Assembly (NCBI RefSeq): GCF_014235875.1
Contig: NZ_JACJUK010000006.1
Span: 1 to 64,000 of the forward strand
From: Croceivirga lutea
GTDB lineage: Bacteria > Bacteroidota > Bacteroidia > Flavobacteriales > Flavobacteriaceae
Reading direction: 5' to 3'
DNA: 64,000 bases
The notes under the pieces were generated by a model that was given only the letters and a program-made list of their open reading frames with translations, was not told where the DNA came from and did not search any database. Shown one piece after another: positions 16,267-25,972 of the stretch; position 1 is the first letter of the stretch; the number at the start of each line of letters is the position of its first letter. Made by a program: the position numbers and the translations under genes.

Positions 16267-18378
16267 CTAAACTGCTACCCACTGCCCTGTTTTTAAGCTT
16301 TCTAGGGCTGCAAGGCTTGCTTTTGTGGTGTTGTACACTTCATCAAATCTAATGATTGCCTCACCTCCTTTTTGAAGGTAATCTACCACTAACTGAAATT
16401 GTTTTTTATGCCCCTTATCTTGTCTGGTTTTTTGCTTTTTAAAGCCTTTAAATCCATATCCTTTTAACACACGCCAATTGTCCATCACCAACGTACGTTC
16501 TTGGCTATATACCTCTACACGTTCTTTGCTGTAAGCTTTACTTCCGTTAGAAAAATAATTAATCACTGCATTGGTACCGTTTTCATATTTCAATACAATA
16601 CTGGCATTATCTGTATTTTCTTCGGGTTGCGTACCCATTGCATTCATACACACTTCAACCACTTTACTATCGGCTAGGTAGGAACACAAATCAATATAAT
16701 GGCAAGCTTCGCCTAGAATACGGCCGCCGCCAACTTGCATATCGTGCACCCAAACATCTGCCGGTATAAAACCAGCGTTCATGGTCGCAATAATGTTTTT
16801 AGGGCCTGACCCTACTAACTTTTTCATTTGGGTAGCCAAGGGTGCAAAACGCCTGTTAAAACCAACTACTACCATGTTACCTGTTGCTTCTTGCGCGTTT
16901 TTTATAGCTTCTAATTCTTCTTGGGTTAAGCACAACGGCTTTTCTACAAACACGTGTTTACCTGCTTCTAGCGCTTCTAAAGTCAATTGTGCATGTAGGT
17001 TATGGCGTGTGGTAATCAACACCATGTCTACTTCATCATCGGCCAAAAGGGCTTTATAATCACTACTGGCATTGGCAATGTTTCCCTTTTTTGCAAGGGT
17101 TTTGGCATTTAAACCACCGGCACTGGCTATGTATTTAACTTGAGCTTGAGCGCTATTTAGTGCAGGAATAATTGTGGAAGACGTAAAGTTACCTGCACCG
17201 ATAATACCCAACACGCCTTTAGTTGCCGAAAACTGTTGCGAAGTCACTGCCACTTTAGCTGTTTGGTCAGCTTGCTCTGGATATTCTAAAATACTGGCAA
17301 TACTACCCGCTTTGCGCATATCACCATAAATTTCTTCATAATTGGCTAGGGGAACACGTTCTGTGATGAGCGACTTTACCTTTAGCTGTTCGTGGCTAAT
17401 AGCTTGCAAAACGGCTTCAAAATTGCGCTTTTCTGTCCAACGTACGTAACCTACAGGATAATCTTGCCCTTTTTGTTCGTAGTTATCGTCATAACGTCCT
17501 GGACCGTAGGAACAGGAAACTTGAAAGGTGAGTTCTTTATCAAAAAAGTCTGACCGTTGTAGGTTGAGTCCTATAACACCCACCAAGACAATGCGGCCTC
17601 GCTTTCTGCTCATTTGTGCCGCTTGGTGAATAACCTCATCAGATTTTGCTGATGCCGTAATAATTACCGCATCGGCACCTACCGCATTGGTGTGCTCTAA
17701 AACGGTTTTTACCGGGTCTGCCCCAGCTTTAGGATTAATAGTGGTAATCCCCTTTTCTTCGGCTAAGGCTAGCTTTTGTGGGTCAAAATCTATACCAATA
17801 ACCTTACAACCGTTAGCTTGTAATAACTCTGCGGTGACCAAACCAATTAGCCCTAAACCAATGACTACAATGGTTTCGCCAAAAGTGGGATTGGTTAAGC
17901 GTATGCCTTGCAAACCAATAGCGCCAATAACGGTAAAGGCCGCTTCTTCATCAACAACGTTGTCTGGTATTTTAGCTACTAGGTTTTGAGGCACACACAC
18001 AAACTCAGCATGGTGACCGTTAGAAGCTACGCGGTCTCCTACTTGAAATTCTGAAACCCCTTTGCCTACCGCTTTAACAACACCTACATTACAATAGCCT
18101 AAGGGTAAGGGTTGATTGAGTTTATTAAAAACCGCATCTAGGGTAGGTTTAATACCATCGGTTTTCATTTTATCGAGCACCTGTTTTACCTTATCGGGTT
18201 GTTGTTTGGCTTTTTGTATAAAATTGGCTTTACCAAACTCTACCAGCATACGCTCTGTACCTAAAGACACTAAAGAACGGGTAGTTTTAATTAATACCTG
18301 CCCCGCTTTTACCTGAGGTGCTGGCACCTCTTCTAATACCGTAGCCCCGTTTTTAAGGTCTTGGATGATTTGTTTCAT
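16267..18378 (-). CDS. Two-domain oxidoreductase: zinc-type dehydrogenase fused to Gfo/Idh/MocA
   Basis: 703 residues. The first half (~1-365) is a medium-chain dehydrogenase/reductase: LGYCNVGVVKAVG, GDRVASNGHHAEF and the Rossmann motif VVIGLGLIGLVTAELL. The second half (~385-703) is a Gfo/Idh/MocA oxidoreductase: LGIIGAGNFTSSTIIPAL (GxGxxx nucleotide motif), HNLHAQLTLEALEAGKHVFVEKP with the catalytic-type EKP, and RFAPL. Such fusions are common in polysaccharide loci next to heparinase II/III-like genes and probably modify a nucleotide sugar or glycan, but the reaction is unknown. It follows the acetyltransferase after 3 bp. Its base composition is clearly less AT-rich than the upstream cassette. 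Confidence 0.88.
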   Translation of the reverse strand: MKQIIQDLKNGATVLEEVPAPQVKAGQVLIKTTRSLVSLGTERMLVEFGKANFIQKAKQQPDKVKQVLDKMKTDGIKPTLDAVFNKLNQPLPLGYCNVGVVKAVGKGVSEFQVGDRVASNGHHAEFVCVPQNLVAKIPDNVVDEEAAFTVIGAIGLQGIRLTNPTFGETIVVIGLGLIGLVTAELLQANGCKVIGIDFDPQKLALAEEKGITTINPKAGADPVKTVLEHTNAVGADAVIITASAKSDEVIHQAAQMSRKRGRIVLVGVIGLNLQRSDFFDKELTFQVSCSYGPGRYDDNYEQKGQDYPVGYVRWTEKRNFEAVLQAISHEQLKVKSLITERVPLANYEEIYGDMRKAGSIASILEYPEQADQTAKVAVTSQQFSATKGVLGIIGAGNFTSSTIIPALNSAQAQVKYIASAGGLNAKTLAKKGNIANASSDYKALLADDEVDMVLITTRHNLHAQLTLEALEAGKHVFVEKPLCLTQEELEAIKNAQEATGNMVVVGFNRRFAPLATQMKKLVGSGPKNIIATMNAGFIPADVWVHDMQVGGGRILGEACHYIDLCSYLADSKVVEVCMNAMGTQPEENTDNASIVLKYENGTNAVINYFSNGSKAYSKERVEVYSQERTLVMDNWRVLKGYGFKGFKKQKTRQDKGHKKQFQLVVDYLQKGGEAIIRFDEVYNTTKASLAALESLKTGQWVAV

Positions 18379-18381
18379 TGA

Positions 18382-18894
18382 TTAAGTTCTTTCTTTAATA
18401 AGTTTTGCTGGATTTCCTCCAACTATTGCAAATGGAGCCACATCTTTTGTAACAACACTACCAGCTGCAACAACTGCGCCCTCACCGACGGTAACACCAG
18501 GTAGTATTACGCAGTTAGCACCAATCCAAACATCATTTTCTATTGTTACTTTCTTGCCAACATGACCTGAGTCAAAAATGCGTTGTGGTTTTGGTGGAAT
18601 TACATGATTACCAGAAAATATCTTAGTGTCATACCCTACAAGCGTTCTATCTCCAATACTGACACCCCCTCTTGTAGTAATTAAAACACCCCAGGCCAAA
18701 TCAACATGGTCACCAAGGGTTAGATTATTTCCAGGGCTTAGTTTTATTCCAGGATAGAAAGTTATTTTTTTTCCAATTTTTGCCCCCATGAATAGGAGAA
18801 AAAATTTTTTAATGGGGTTAAAAATCTTGTGTCTTGGTAAAGCAAAAACCAAAAATGAGATTGACTCGTATGTGCAGACTAGGAAGTTCTTCAT
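18382..18894 (-). CDS. Hexapeptide-repeat acyltransferase (LbetaH family)
   Basis: 170 residues. Left-handed beta-helix repeats run from about residue 35 ([25 protein letters not shown]) and the end carries the typical [30 protein letters not shown] and [12 protein letters not shown] of maltose O-acetyltransferase/WcaF-type enzymes. A catalytic-type His is in SGNHVIPPK. It probably O- or N-acetylates a sugar of the repeat unit in the cytoplasm. It overlaps the preceding glycosyltransferase gene by 4 bp (ATGA), implying translational coupling. Confidence 0.88.
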   Translation of the reverse strand: MKNFLVCTYESISFLVFALPRHKIFNPIKKFFLLFMGAKIGKKITFYPGIKLSPGNNLTLGDHVDLAWGVLITTRGGVSIGDRTLVGYDTKIFSGNHVIPPKPQRIFDSGHVGKKVTIENDVWIGANCVILPGVTVGEGAVVAAGSVVTKDVAPFAIVGGNPAKLIKERT

Positions 18895-20003
18895 TCTAAC
18901 TCACTTATTAAATCCAAAATCATTCTAGTTTTATTTGATTGCGTTGGTAATTCTTTTAACCTCTTTTTACCTTCTTTAACTAATTGTTTTTGAAGACTTT
19001 TATTATTGAGTAATTCATGAATCTTATCAATATGATTATTTAAATTATGCGGATTTATATAAATAGCACTGGTTCCGCAAATGTGTCTAGAAAAATCAGT
19101 ATCGGAAACAATCAATGGCAAACTTGCTTTCCAAGCTTCCATATAGTTATTGCTAAAACTTTCTAAATCACTAATATTCAAAAGAAAATCAGATTTTTCA
19201 TATAAAGCATTGATTTTATCGGGAGGAACTGAACCAACAAATTCAAAATGTTTATCAGTCTCCAATGAATGTAAAGATTCAGAATGTGCAATTTTTAAAA
19301 AATCCTTTTTCTCAGCTGAAACGATAAATTTAAAATTAATATCTGCCTTCATTAATAAATTAGAAAACTCATTAAGTCGCCATAAATTTTTGTGCGGTGA
19401 TAAACCACTAAGAATTAAAATTCGATTTTCTTCCGAAGGATATCGATAGCCTTTTTTTTCAATCACAAATTCTGATGGCGACGGTTTCAATATCTTAATG
19501 TCATCTTTTTTCTTCTCCAAAATTTTTGACAATCTATCTGCCATTACTTGAGTTTCGGCAATTATAAAATCAGCACGTTTAAGTCTTCTAATCCGTACCC
19601 AATTTTTTATTTGTTGTTTTATCTTCTTTGATTTTGGAATGTACTTCCAAAATGGACTTTCTGGATAACAAATGATTGGATAGGCTACACTTACGATAGA
19701 AATAACGTTCTTTTTTTTTGGTAAACCAGCGCCAAAAAAAGTATAAATCTTTCTTATCTTTTTTTCTTTGATAATCTTTGGAAGATAAAAATTTTCAAAA
19801 ATAAATCTTGTTATAATCCTTGCCGATGGAGAGGTATAGAAAAGCAAATTTGGAAATCTCTCATGCAATCCTTTCAACGGTCCCACATTTGGTATTAAAA
19901 TCAAATAGTTTGTTTGTTGTAAACCTGAAAGCTCTTTTATAAAGTTTAATGCCAATTGACACCCACCCCCTGACTTTAATGCACTACAATCTATCAGTAT
20001 CAT
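18891..20003 (-). CDS. Glycosyltransferase, GT4-like (B)
   Basis: 370 residues. GT-B architecture: N-terminal [11 protein letters not shown] acceptor-side loop, and a C-terminal glycosyltransferase group 1 region with [55 protein letters not shown], and [12 protein letters not shown]. It probably adds one sugar of the capsule repeat unit on the cytoplasmic side; donor and linkage cannot be told. It overlaps both neighbours (20 bp upstream, 4 bp downstream). It lies in the AT-rich cassette: the line at 19021-19080 has 16 G+C of 60 bases, against 26 of 60 at 17041-17100 in the oxidoreductase gene. Confidence 0.83.
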   Translation of the reverse strand: MILIDCSALKSGGGCQLALNFIKELSGLQQTNYLILIPNVGPLKGLHERFPNLLFYTSPSARIITRFIFENFYLPKIIKEKKIRKIYTFFGAGLPKKKNVISIVSVAYPIICYPESPFWKYIPKSKKIKQQIKNWVRIRRLKRADFIIAETQVMADRLSKILEKKKDDIKILKPSPSEFVIEKKGYRYPSEENRILILSGLSPHKNLWRLNEFSNLLMKADINFKFIVSAEKKDFLKIAHSESLHSLETDKHFEFVGSVPPDKINALYEKSDFLLNISDLESFSNNYMEAWKASLPLIVSDTDFSRHICGTSAIYINPHNLNNHIDKIHELLNNKSLQKQLVKEGKKRLKELPTQSNKTRMILDLISELE

Positions 20004-21126
20004 TAGATTTTTTTAAACTTAAGAACTCAAAATGTTGATAAGCTGTGTCTTTAGCTAATTGAATTTTCTTTGAAGCTTTATTTTGGATGAGTTTTAATTC
20101 ATCAAATAGATTAACTAGATTTTCCTTTTTATCAACGACTGTTACAGGAAGGTTTTTTTCTATCGAAACATTATAATAATCAGTTTCGATTTTATTTATA
20201 ATAACATTTAGTCCTGAATTAATGTATTCTCCAAATTTTGTTGGAGAAGATGCCAAATTTGTAGGTATTGCATCTCTAATTAAAATACCATAATCGGCCA
20301 TTTGCAAATAATTTGAAACTTCTTCATACGGAACTGAAAAACTCATTACATCTTTTTCAATTTCTAATTCGGTAATTAATTTTCGTAATTCAGTTTGCTG
20401 TTTAGTAAGTACAACTAGTTTTACATTACCATTTTTAGTGTTCTTATAAGCTGTAAGAATAGTCTCCAAATTTTGCCATGGAGCTAAATTTCCAGTATAT
20501 ACAACAATTATATCTGATTGCGAGAAATTAAATTTAGTTCTGTAATGGTTTCGTATCTGATTATTAAAATAAAACAAATCATCAGAAACAATCGTACCAA
20601 ATACACCAATTCTATCAGAAGATAACCGATATGTTTTGTTTATTTTGTTTTTTAAATAAGATGATACTACAAAAGCGTAATCTACTTTTTTAAAAATTTT
20701 CTTTAAAGAGAAGTAATGAGATAAATAACCAAAATATTTTTTTCTTAGCCATGTTTCATCTAAAACATCTGCTCTGATATCAACTATAAATTTTGGTGAA
20801 GTCTTTAAAGAAGATAGCAAATGTAAACCCATCAATGCTCCGTTTGTGCTTCTACCGATGATATAATCAACATCAAAATCCTCTATCAACTTTACTAATT
20901 CATCCTTTCTATTCTTTAGGTTATACCAAGAAATGAGATTATTATAACTTCCTGGTAGTAGCTTAAAATATATTCTACCATTTATAAGTCCTGAATCTTT
21001 GTTAGAAAGTATCATCTCTAAAACCCTAAAGTTCTTTTTATATTCAAATAAAAGTTGTTTTACTTGAGAATGATATATGTTATGAGACTCATCAATATTT
21101 GATATATATAATAATCCTTTATTCAT
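19984..21126 (-). CDS. Glycosyltransferase, GT4-like (C)
   Basis: 380 residues. GT-B like: VDYIIGRSTNGALMGLHLL, FIVDIRADVLDETWLRKKYF, then a Rossmann-type C-terminal half with IIVVYTGNLAPWQNLETILTAY and VPYEEVSNYLQMADYGILIRD and SSPTKFGEYINSGLNVII. The late EX7E-like region is replaced by FGEYINSGL, as in several divergent GT4 enzymes. It probably contributes one linkage of the repeat unit. It follows the polymerase after 42 bp and overlaps the next glycosyltransferase gene by 20 bp. Part of the AT-rich cassette. Confidence 0.8.
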   Translation of the reverse strand: MNKGLLYISNIDESHNIYHSQVKQLLFEYKKNFRVLEMILSNKDSGLINGRIYFKLLPGSYNNLISWYNLKNRKDELVKLIEDFDVDYIIGRSTNGALMGLHLLSSLKTSPKFIVDIRADVLDETWLRKKYFGYLSHYFSLKKIFKKVDYAFVVSSYLKNKINKTYRLSSDRIGVFGTIVSDDLFYFNNQIRNHYRTKFNFSQSDIIVVYTGNLAPWQNLETILTAYKNTKNGNVKLVVLTKQQTELRKLITELEIEKDVMSFSVPYEEVSNYLQMADYGILIRDAIPTNLASSPTKFGEYINSGLNVIINKIETDYYNVSIEKNLPVTVVDKKENLVNLFDELKLIQNKASKKIQLAKDTAYQHFEFLSLKKSNDTDRL

Positions 21127-21168
21127 TTCACCTATTAAAAATCAAATGCAAAAACAAGCTAAAACTAT

Positions 21169-22356
21169 TTATACTGGAATTATCAATTTTGTTATTCTTT
21201 CTTTTTGCAGCAATAATATGCCAGTTAAAACTATAGCATTAAACAATACAAATTGATTAGGTAAATCTAAAGAACTCATGGATGATATTATTCCTAATAA
21301 AAAAATAGAAATAGCAAACTTTTTTTGATTATGTGGATATTTAATGGAATCATATTTAATTAGAGCATTCCAGACCTGAAACAGCATATAACAAAAAATG
21401 GCTAATCCAACTATACCTAGTTCAGCAACTAATTCAATAAACAAGTTGTGAGGGTAATATCTCTCATCATAACCTAGAGCAAATACAGGATAAGAACCAA
21501 ATCCTTTACCGAACAGAAAATTTTCACTGAACATTTTTACACCAACCCCATAATGCTCGAATCTAGTAAAAACGTTACCTGTGGTAAAAGTTGATAAAGA
21601 AAAAGAACTTAACGACCTATTAACAAGATCATTAGAAACTCCAAGAACATTTATTGAAAGAAATAAAACCAAAAACAAGCCAAACAGAACATTAGTTGCT
21701 ATTTTCTTAAACTTTGTTTTTGTGGCTTTCTCAAAATAAACTAAAAAGATGAAATGAATTAATGCTATCGAAAGGAAAATAGTACGTGTGGCTGTCAATA
21801 ATAGGGCGAGAAAACCTACCACACCGATTAGGTAATTAATTGTCTTGTTAATACCATTTTTAAAGTATAAGGCGAAACATATTAAAATACCGGCAATACG
21901 AGAAAGAATTATAGGTTCACCACTTCCAATTCTAGTATCTGCTTGGAAATTTAATCCGCCAATAAGTATTCCCGCGGCTATTTGAAACACCCCAAAAATT
22001 ATAAAGAATCTTAATTGTTTAGCTGTATTTATAGACAATACGATTAAGGTAAATGTCAAAAGATTCCATATCATAAGATTAACCTTATAAGAATGATATA
22101 ATGGAGCTAGTGAACTTTTATTTATGAAACAATAAATAGTAAAGAGAAAAAAAGGAATAAGAATTTTTCTTATCGAATATACTTTCTTTAATAAGTCTGT
22201 TTTTATATTACCTGAAATCGCAAATGCAATGAAACAAAAAAGTATTTGAAGTGTATGGGTCGAAGAAGATTCACCACCTAATACTTGAATCAAACCACCT
22301 TTATAATCAAAAGAAAAGCTTAACAAAATAAGTTTTATAATTGTTTTAGGACTCAT
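21169..22356 (-). CDS. O-antigen/capsule polymerase, Wzy-like (O-antigen ligase family)
   Basis: 395 residues with about 10-12 predicted membrane helices and the family's characteristic large periplasmic loop, seen here as ENFLFGKGFGSYPVFALG followed by YYPHNLFIELVAELGIVGLAIF. The HN-x-F/x-E...GxxG pattern is typical of the Wzy_C/O-antigen ligase superfamily. In the Wzx/Wzy pathway it joins lipid-linked repeat units in the periplasm. Assigned as polymerase rather than lipid A ligase because it lies with Wzx, Wzc and glycosyltransferase genes. Overlaps the preceding glycosyltransferase gene by 11 bp. Confidence 0.85.
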   Translation of the reverse strand: MSPKTIIKLILLSFSFDYKGGLIQVLGGESSSTHTLQILFCFIAFAISGNIKTDLLKKVYSIRKILIPFFLFTIYCFINKSSLAPLYHSYKVNLMIWNLLTFTLIVLSINTAKQLRFFIIFGVFQIAAGILIGGLNFQADTRIGSGEPIILSRIAGILICFALYFKNGINKTINYLIGVVGFLALLLTATRTIFLSIALIHFIFLVYFEKATKTKFKKIATNVLFGLFLVLFLSINVLGVSNDLVNRSLSSFSLSTFTTGNVFTRFEHYGVGVKMFSENFLFGKGFGSYPVFALGYDERYYPHNLFIELVAELGIVGLAIFCYMLFQVWNALIKYDSIKYPHNQKKFAISIFLLGIISSMSSLDLPNQFVLFNAIVLTGILLLQKERITKLIIPV

Positions 22357-23485
22357 TCTGAATTTGATTAATTAATTCGATCCACTTTTTCTGCCAAAGA
22401 TTCTTTGAATAAACAGTCTTAGCCAACCTTAAAGCGTTCTGAGACAAATTTATTCTTAAGTTTCGATTTTCAATTAATAAAGAAACTGATTTTAAAAAAG
22501 AATTCTTTGAAGGTTGACAAAGTAATCCATTATAAGAATCAACTATAATATTTGTTAACCCACCTACATTGGATGCAACCACCGAAGTACCAACTGCCAT
22601 TGCTTCAAGAGCAGAAATTGAGGTCCCTTCTGAACCTAGGGAAGGTATTACACTTATATGAAATTGTTTTGTGAATTCTAAACTTTCAGTTTGGTCAAAT
22701 TTTGTAATTGTAATTTTGTGTGAGAATTTAAGTTTTTCAATTTCAGAATATAAATCACCTTCTCCAGCAAACGTAAATTCCACATTTGGGTAACGATTAT
22801 CTAAAATCTTGATTAATTCTAAGAATAACTTTACCCCTCGCATTTCTACAAATCGTCTTGCAAACAAGATTTTAACTACAGCGCTATTGTGTTTTTGATT
22901 GATAAACTCTGGATTAATTGTTTCATCATTCCGGGTGAAGTTGGTAATAACATTTACTTTAGGAAAGCAACCCTTTGTTCTAAGCCAGTTAAGATAATTG
23001 TAATCAACACAAACTTGAAATCTTGCATTGTAAAAGTTTTTAATTAATTTTCTATGAAGTAATAACCTTGAAATAGTATTTGGCAATAATCTATATGGTT
23101 TAGAAAGATTTAAAAATTTAAAATTTAAATCCCAATAAATTCCGTGCTGTATAACTATTGAATTAAATTGTGTCGCTGAAACACTGAAGTTTTCAGAACC
23201 GAAAACAATAATATCATTTTGTTTTAAAGTTGCCTCAATTAAACTAAATAAACTTTCTTTTTTTTTGGAATTAAAAAACCTACCATGAATAACAAAGCCG
23301 TCTAGTTCTATATCGAAGTCGTAATTGTAAAGTTGAAAAAAAACCACTTTAAATCCTTGATTAAGAAACAATTCTATTAAATTCCTCAAATAAGTTTGCA
23401 CCCCACCAATGGAATATGAGCTATTGTCATAATCATAAAAATTAGTGTAACTGATGTAGGCGGTTTTTATTTCTTTCTCAACCAA
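22346..23485 (-). CDS. Glycosyltransferase family 4 (A)
   Basis: 379 residues. N-terminal YSIGGVQTYLRNLIELF and C-terminal VVKILFARRFVEMRGVKLFLE, FTFAGEGDLYSEIEKL, then the strong GT4 donor motif SLGSEGTSISALEAMAVGTSVVASNVGG with the EX7E-type acid pair region. TTG is taken as start because the frame opens there and no ATG occurs until far inside the protein. It overlaps the flippase gene by 19 bp and the polymerase gene by 11 bp, so the three are likely translationally coupled. Acceptor and donor unknown. Confidence 0.87.
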   Translation of the reverse strand: MVEKEIKTAYISYTNFYDYDNSSYSIGGVQTYLRNLIELFLNQGFKVVFFQLYNYDFDIELDGFVIHGRFFNSKKKESLFSLIEATLKQNDIIVFGSENFSVSATQFNSIVIQHGIYWDLNFKFLNLSKPYRLLPNTISRLLLHRKLIKNFYNARFQVCVDYNYLNWLRTKGCFPKVNVITNFTRNDETINPEFINQKHNSAVVKILFARRFVEMRGVKLFLELIKILDNRYPNVEFTFAGEGDLYSEIEKLKFSHKITITKFDQTESLEFTKQFHISVIPSLGSEGTSISALEAMAVGTSVVASNVGGLTNIIVDSYNGLLCQPSKNSFLKSVSLLIENRNLRINLSQNALRLAKTVYSKNLWQKKWIELINQIQNES

Positions 23486-24759
23486 AATAAAAGTATTAAT
23501 TGATTTAATAAATGAAAAAAGTGAGCAAGAGTAAAGGATAATGCTAAACCTAGAGCCCCGAAATCACGTGAAACAAAATAATAACTAAGCAATAAGAACA
23601 ATGTAGCCCATATCGCATTCAACATAAATCCAATCCACATTTTGTTTTTACTGGCAATTACTTTTCCAATTATATTATTTACAATCATTAAAGTTGCACA
23701 TATAACAAGAATTCTAAGAGTGTCTGTATCTTGATAATTTTCGCCATATAAATTCAAAATCAATTTTGGGAAAAAGAATATAGGAATTGAAAGCAAAAAG
23801 GAAAGAAAAACGTTTAAAAGAATATTTGTATTGAGTATTGAACGATAAACATTTTTTTTTGACAAATTCGAAGATAAATGAGGTAATATAATTTGAGAAA
23901 AGGAGTTTGGCACAAAAAGAATAATGGCCATTATTTGAAAGGAAACTTCAAAGTCTGCTAAATGAAGAGCTCCACTTGATGAGTTTATTAAAATTGTTTT
24001 ACCGTACCATAAAACTGGAGTCACTAATAAACCTGCGAGAAAAGCGGGAAGAGCAAAATTTACAATAGTTCCTATTTCTTGATTAATATTTAGATTGAAA
24101 TTATAATTGCCTTCTTTTAAAAAAAATTTACTCAAAATAAATATCATAATTATTGAAAAAACAATCTCAATAATTGCATAACCATAAAGAGCTCCATCCA
24201 AGTTTAATATAGAAGCTAAATAAAAGAAAAGAGGCAAACTAATTAAAGTAGATATTAGAGAGGCTATAAAAAAGCTTTTGAACATAAAAAAAGCAGATAA
24301 TACGTAACGCATAAAAGTGCTAATAGACCCGCCCATTAAAATAAGTATTGCAATTTTCAAAGGCTTTGATAGTTCACTTGAATTTAAAAGTTTTAATGAG
24401 ATAACTTCCGAAAATAAATAAACAGCCAAGGAAATCAATCCAGTTGAAAGTAATAAAATCAAAAAACAGGTATTTAAAATGTTAAACGCTCTCTTTTTAT
24501 CACTTTTATATTGCTCTGGCACCAACTTGGTAACAGTTAGTCCCAAACCCAATCCACTGAATAATAAGAAAGAATCTATTGTAGAACGAATAATCATCAG
24601 CTCTCCAAATGCTACCTTTTCTAATAATCGTGCTAAATAAATACTAATTACAATAAAAGCCGTTCTTCTTACAACAGAAGCTAAAATGGCGTAACTTCCT
24701 TGGGTTAATAATTGCTTTCGTAATTGTTTATTTAGTGAAAAGTATTTTTTAATATTCAT
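23467..24759 (-). CDS. Polysaccharide repeat-unit flippase (Wzx, MATE/MOP superfamily)
   Basis: 430 residues from ATG at 24759; an upstream TTG (24771) would add four residues. About 12-14 hydrophobic helices in the typical Polysacc_synt arrangement, beginning with LTQGSYAILASVVRRTAFI and LLEKVAFGELMIIRSTIDSFLLFSGLGLGLTVTKLVPEQ, a strong N-terminal signature of Wzx/RfbX. It flips undecaprenyl-linked repeat units across the inner membrane. It starts 22 bp after the second WecB gene and overlaps the next glycosyltransferase gene. AT-rich composition. Confidence 0.9.
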   Translation of the reverse strand: MNIKKYFSLNKQLRKQLLTQGSYAILASVVRRTAFIVISIYLARLLEKVAFGELMIIRSTIDSFLLFSGLGLGLTVTKLVPEQYKSDKKRAFNILNTCFLILLLSTGLISLAVYLFSEVISLKLLNSSELSKPLKIAILILMGGSISTFMRYVLSAFFMFKSFFIASLISTLISLPLFFYLASILNLDGALYGYAIIEIVFSIIMIFILSKFFLKEGNYNFNLNINQEIGTIVNFALPAFLAGLLVTPVLWYGKTILINSSSGALHLADFEVSFQIMAIILFVPNSFSQIILPHLSSNLSKKNVYRSILNTNILLNVFLSFLLSIPIFFFPKLILNLYGENYQDTDTLRILVICATLMIVNNIIGKVIASKNKMWIGFMLNAIWATLFLLLSYYFVSRDFGALGLALSFTLAHFFHLLNQLILLFWLRKK

Positions 24760-24781
24760 TCTGAACGACAAAGTTTTTAAA

Positions 24782-25915
24782 CTATACTTTCCTTTGTAAA
24801 TCCTTTATGAATTGTACAATTTTTTTTGAAGCCATTCCATCACCGTAAGGATTATGCAACTGACTCATTTCTTGATATTTTATATGACTGTTTAACAATT
24901 CCAATGTAAAATCTACTATTTTTATTGTATCAGTTCCAACCAATTTTACAGTGCCTGCTTCGACTGCTTCAGGTCTTTCTGTTGTATTTCTTAAGACTAA
25001 GACAGGTTTACCTAAACTAGGTGCTTCCTCTTGAACTCCACCGCTATCGGTGATTATTAATTTTGCCTTATCCATTAACCATACAAAATCTGGATAAGAA
25101 AGCGGTTCAATTAAATCAATATTTGAAATCTCAGATAAAATTCTTGTTACCGGGCCTTTTACTTTGGGGTTTAGGTGCACAGGATAAATAATTCGAATAT
25201 TTGGTTTTTGTTTTGCAATTTTTTTTAAAGCTTGGCAAATATCTTCAAATCCTTGGCCATGATTTTCTCTTCTATGGCCTGTCACCAATATAATTTCCTC
25301 CTCCTTCTTTAAAGAATTTGAAAATCTCTTAATAAAATCAGTTGGATTATTCTTTGTAAGATGAACACAATCTAATAATGCATCAATTACTGTATTTCCA
25401 GTTACAACAATCTTATCTTCACGTATACCTTCGTTAAGTAAATTTTCTTTTGAGGTTTTTGTAGGGGCAAAATGAAAATCTGCAATTCGTCCTGTTATTT
25501 GCCTATTCATTTCTTCGGGGTAAGGAGAGTACTTATTGTTAGTCCTTAATCCCGCTTCAACATGGCATAACTTTGCTTTTGCATAAAATGAGGCAATACT
25601 AGCGGCCATTGTAGTTGTTGTATCACCATGCACAAAAACAAAGTCTGGTTTAAAATCCTCTAAAACCTCCTTTAAGTCTAAGACAATTGCTGCGGTTAAC
25701 GAATATAAATTTTGATTTGGTTTCATTAAATTCAAATCGTAATCAGCAACTAAATCAAAGAAATTCATTACTTGATCTACCATTTCACGATGCTGTGCAG
25801 TCAAACAAACCTTAGTATCAAAAAAATTAGTTTGTCGTTTAAACTCTTTAACCAGAGGAGCCATTTTTATTGCTTCAGGTCTAGTTCCAAAAATGACCAG
25901 TACTTTTTGCTTCAT
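24782..25915 (-). CDS. wecB: UDP-N-acetylglucosamine 2-epimerase, non-hydrolysing (WecB, copy 2)
   Basis: 377 residues with the canonical motifs FGTRPEAIKMAPLV, TAQHREMVDQV, VHGDTTTTMAASIASFYA, CHVEAGLRT, PEEMNRQITGRIADFHFAPT, GHRRENHG, ITDSGGVQEEAPSLGKPVLVLRNTTERPEA. This is the classical WecB/MnaA form producing UDP-ManNAc from UDP-GlcNAc in the cytoplasm. It follows the WecA-type gene after 57 bp. UDP-ManNAc is a likely precursor for the polymer; no UDP-ManNAc dehydrogenase (WecC) is present in the window, so ManNAc itself or an unlinked later step is implied. Confidence 0.93.
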   Translation of the reverse strand: MKQKVLVIFGTRPEAIKMAPLVKEFKRQTNFFDTKVCLTAQHREMVDQVMNFFDLVADYDLNLMKPNQNLYSLTAAIVLDLKEVLEDFKPDFVFVHGDTTTTMAASIASFYAKAKLCHVEAGLRTNNKYSPYPEEMNRQITGRIADFHFAPTKTSKENLLNEGIREDKIVVTGNTVIDALLDCVHLTKNNPTDFIKRFSNSLKKEEEIILVTGHRRENHGQGFEDICQALKKIAKQKPNIRIIYPVHLNPKVKGPVTRILSEISNIDLIEPLSYPDFVWLMDKAKLIITDSGGVQEEAPSLGKPVLVLRNTTERPEAVEAGTVKLVGTDTIKIVDFTLELLNSHIKYQEMSQLHNPYGDGMASKKIVQFIKDLQRKV

Positions 25916-25972
25916 AAAAAATATAGTAAAGCTGAATGTTAAAGTAAATAATTAACTAGAATTCAATGCAGC

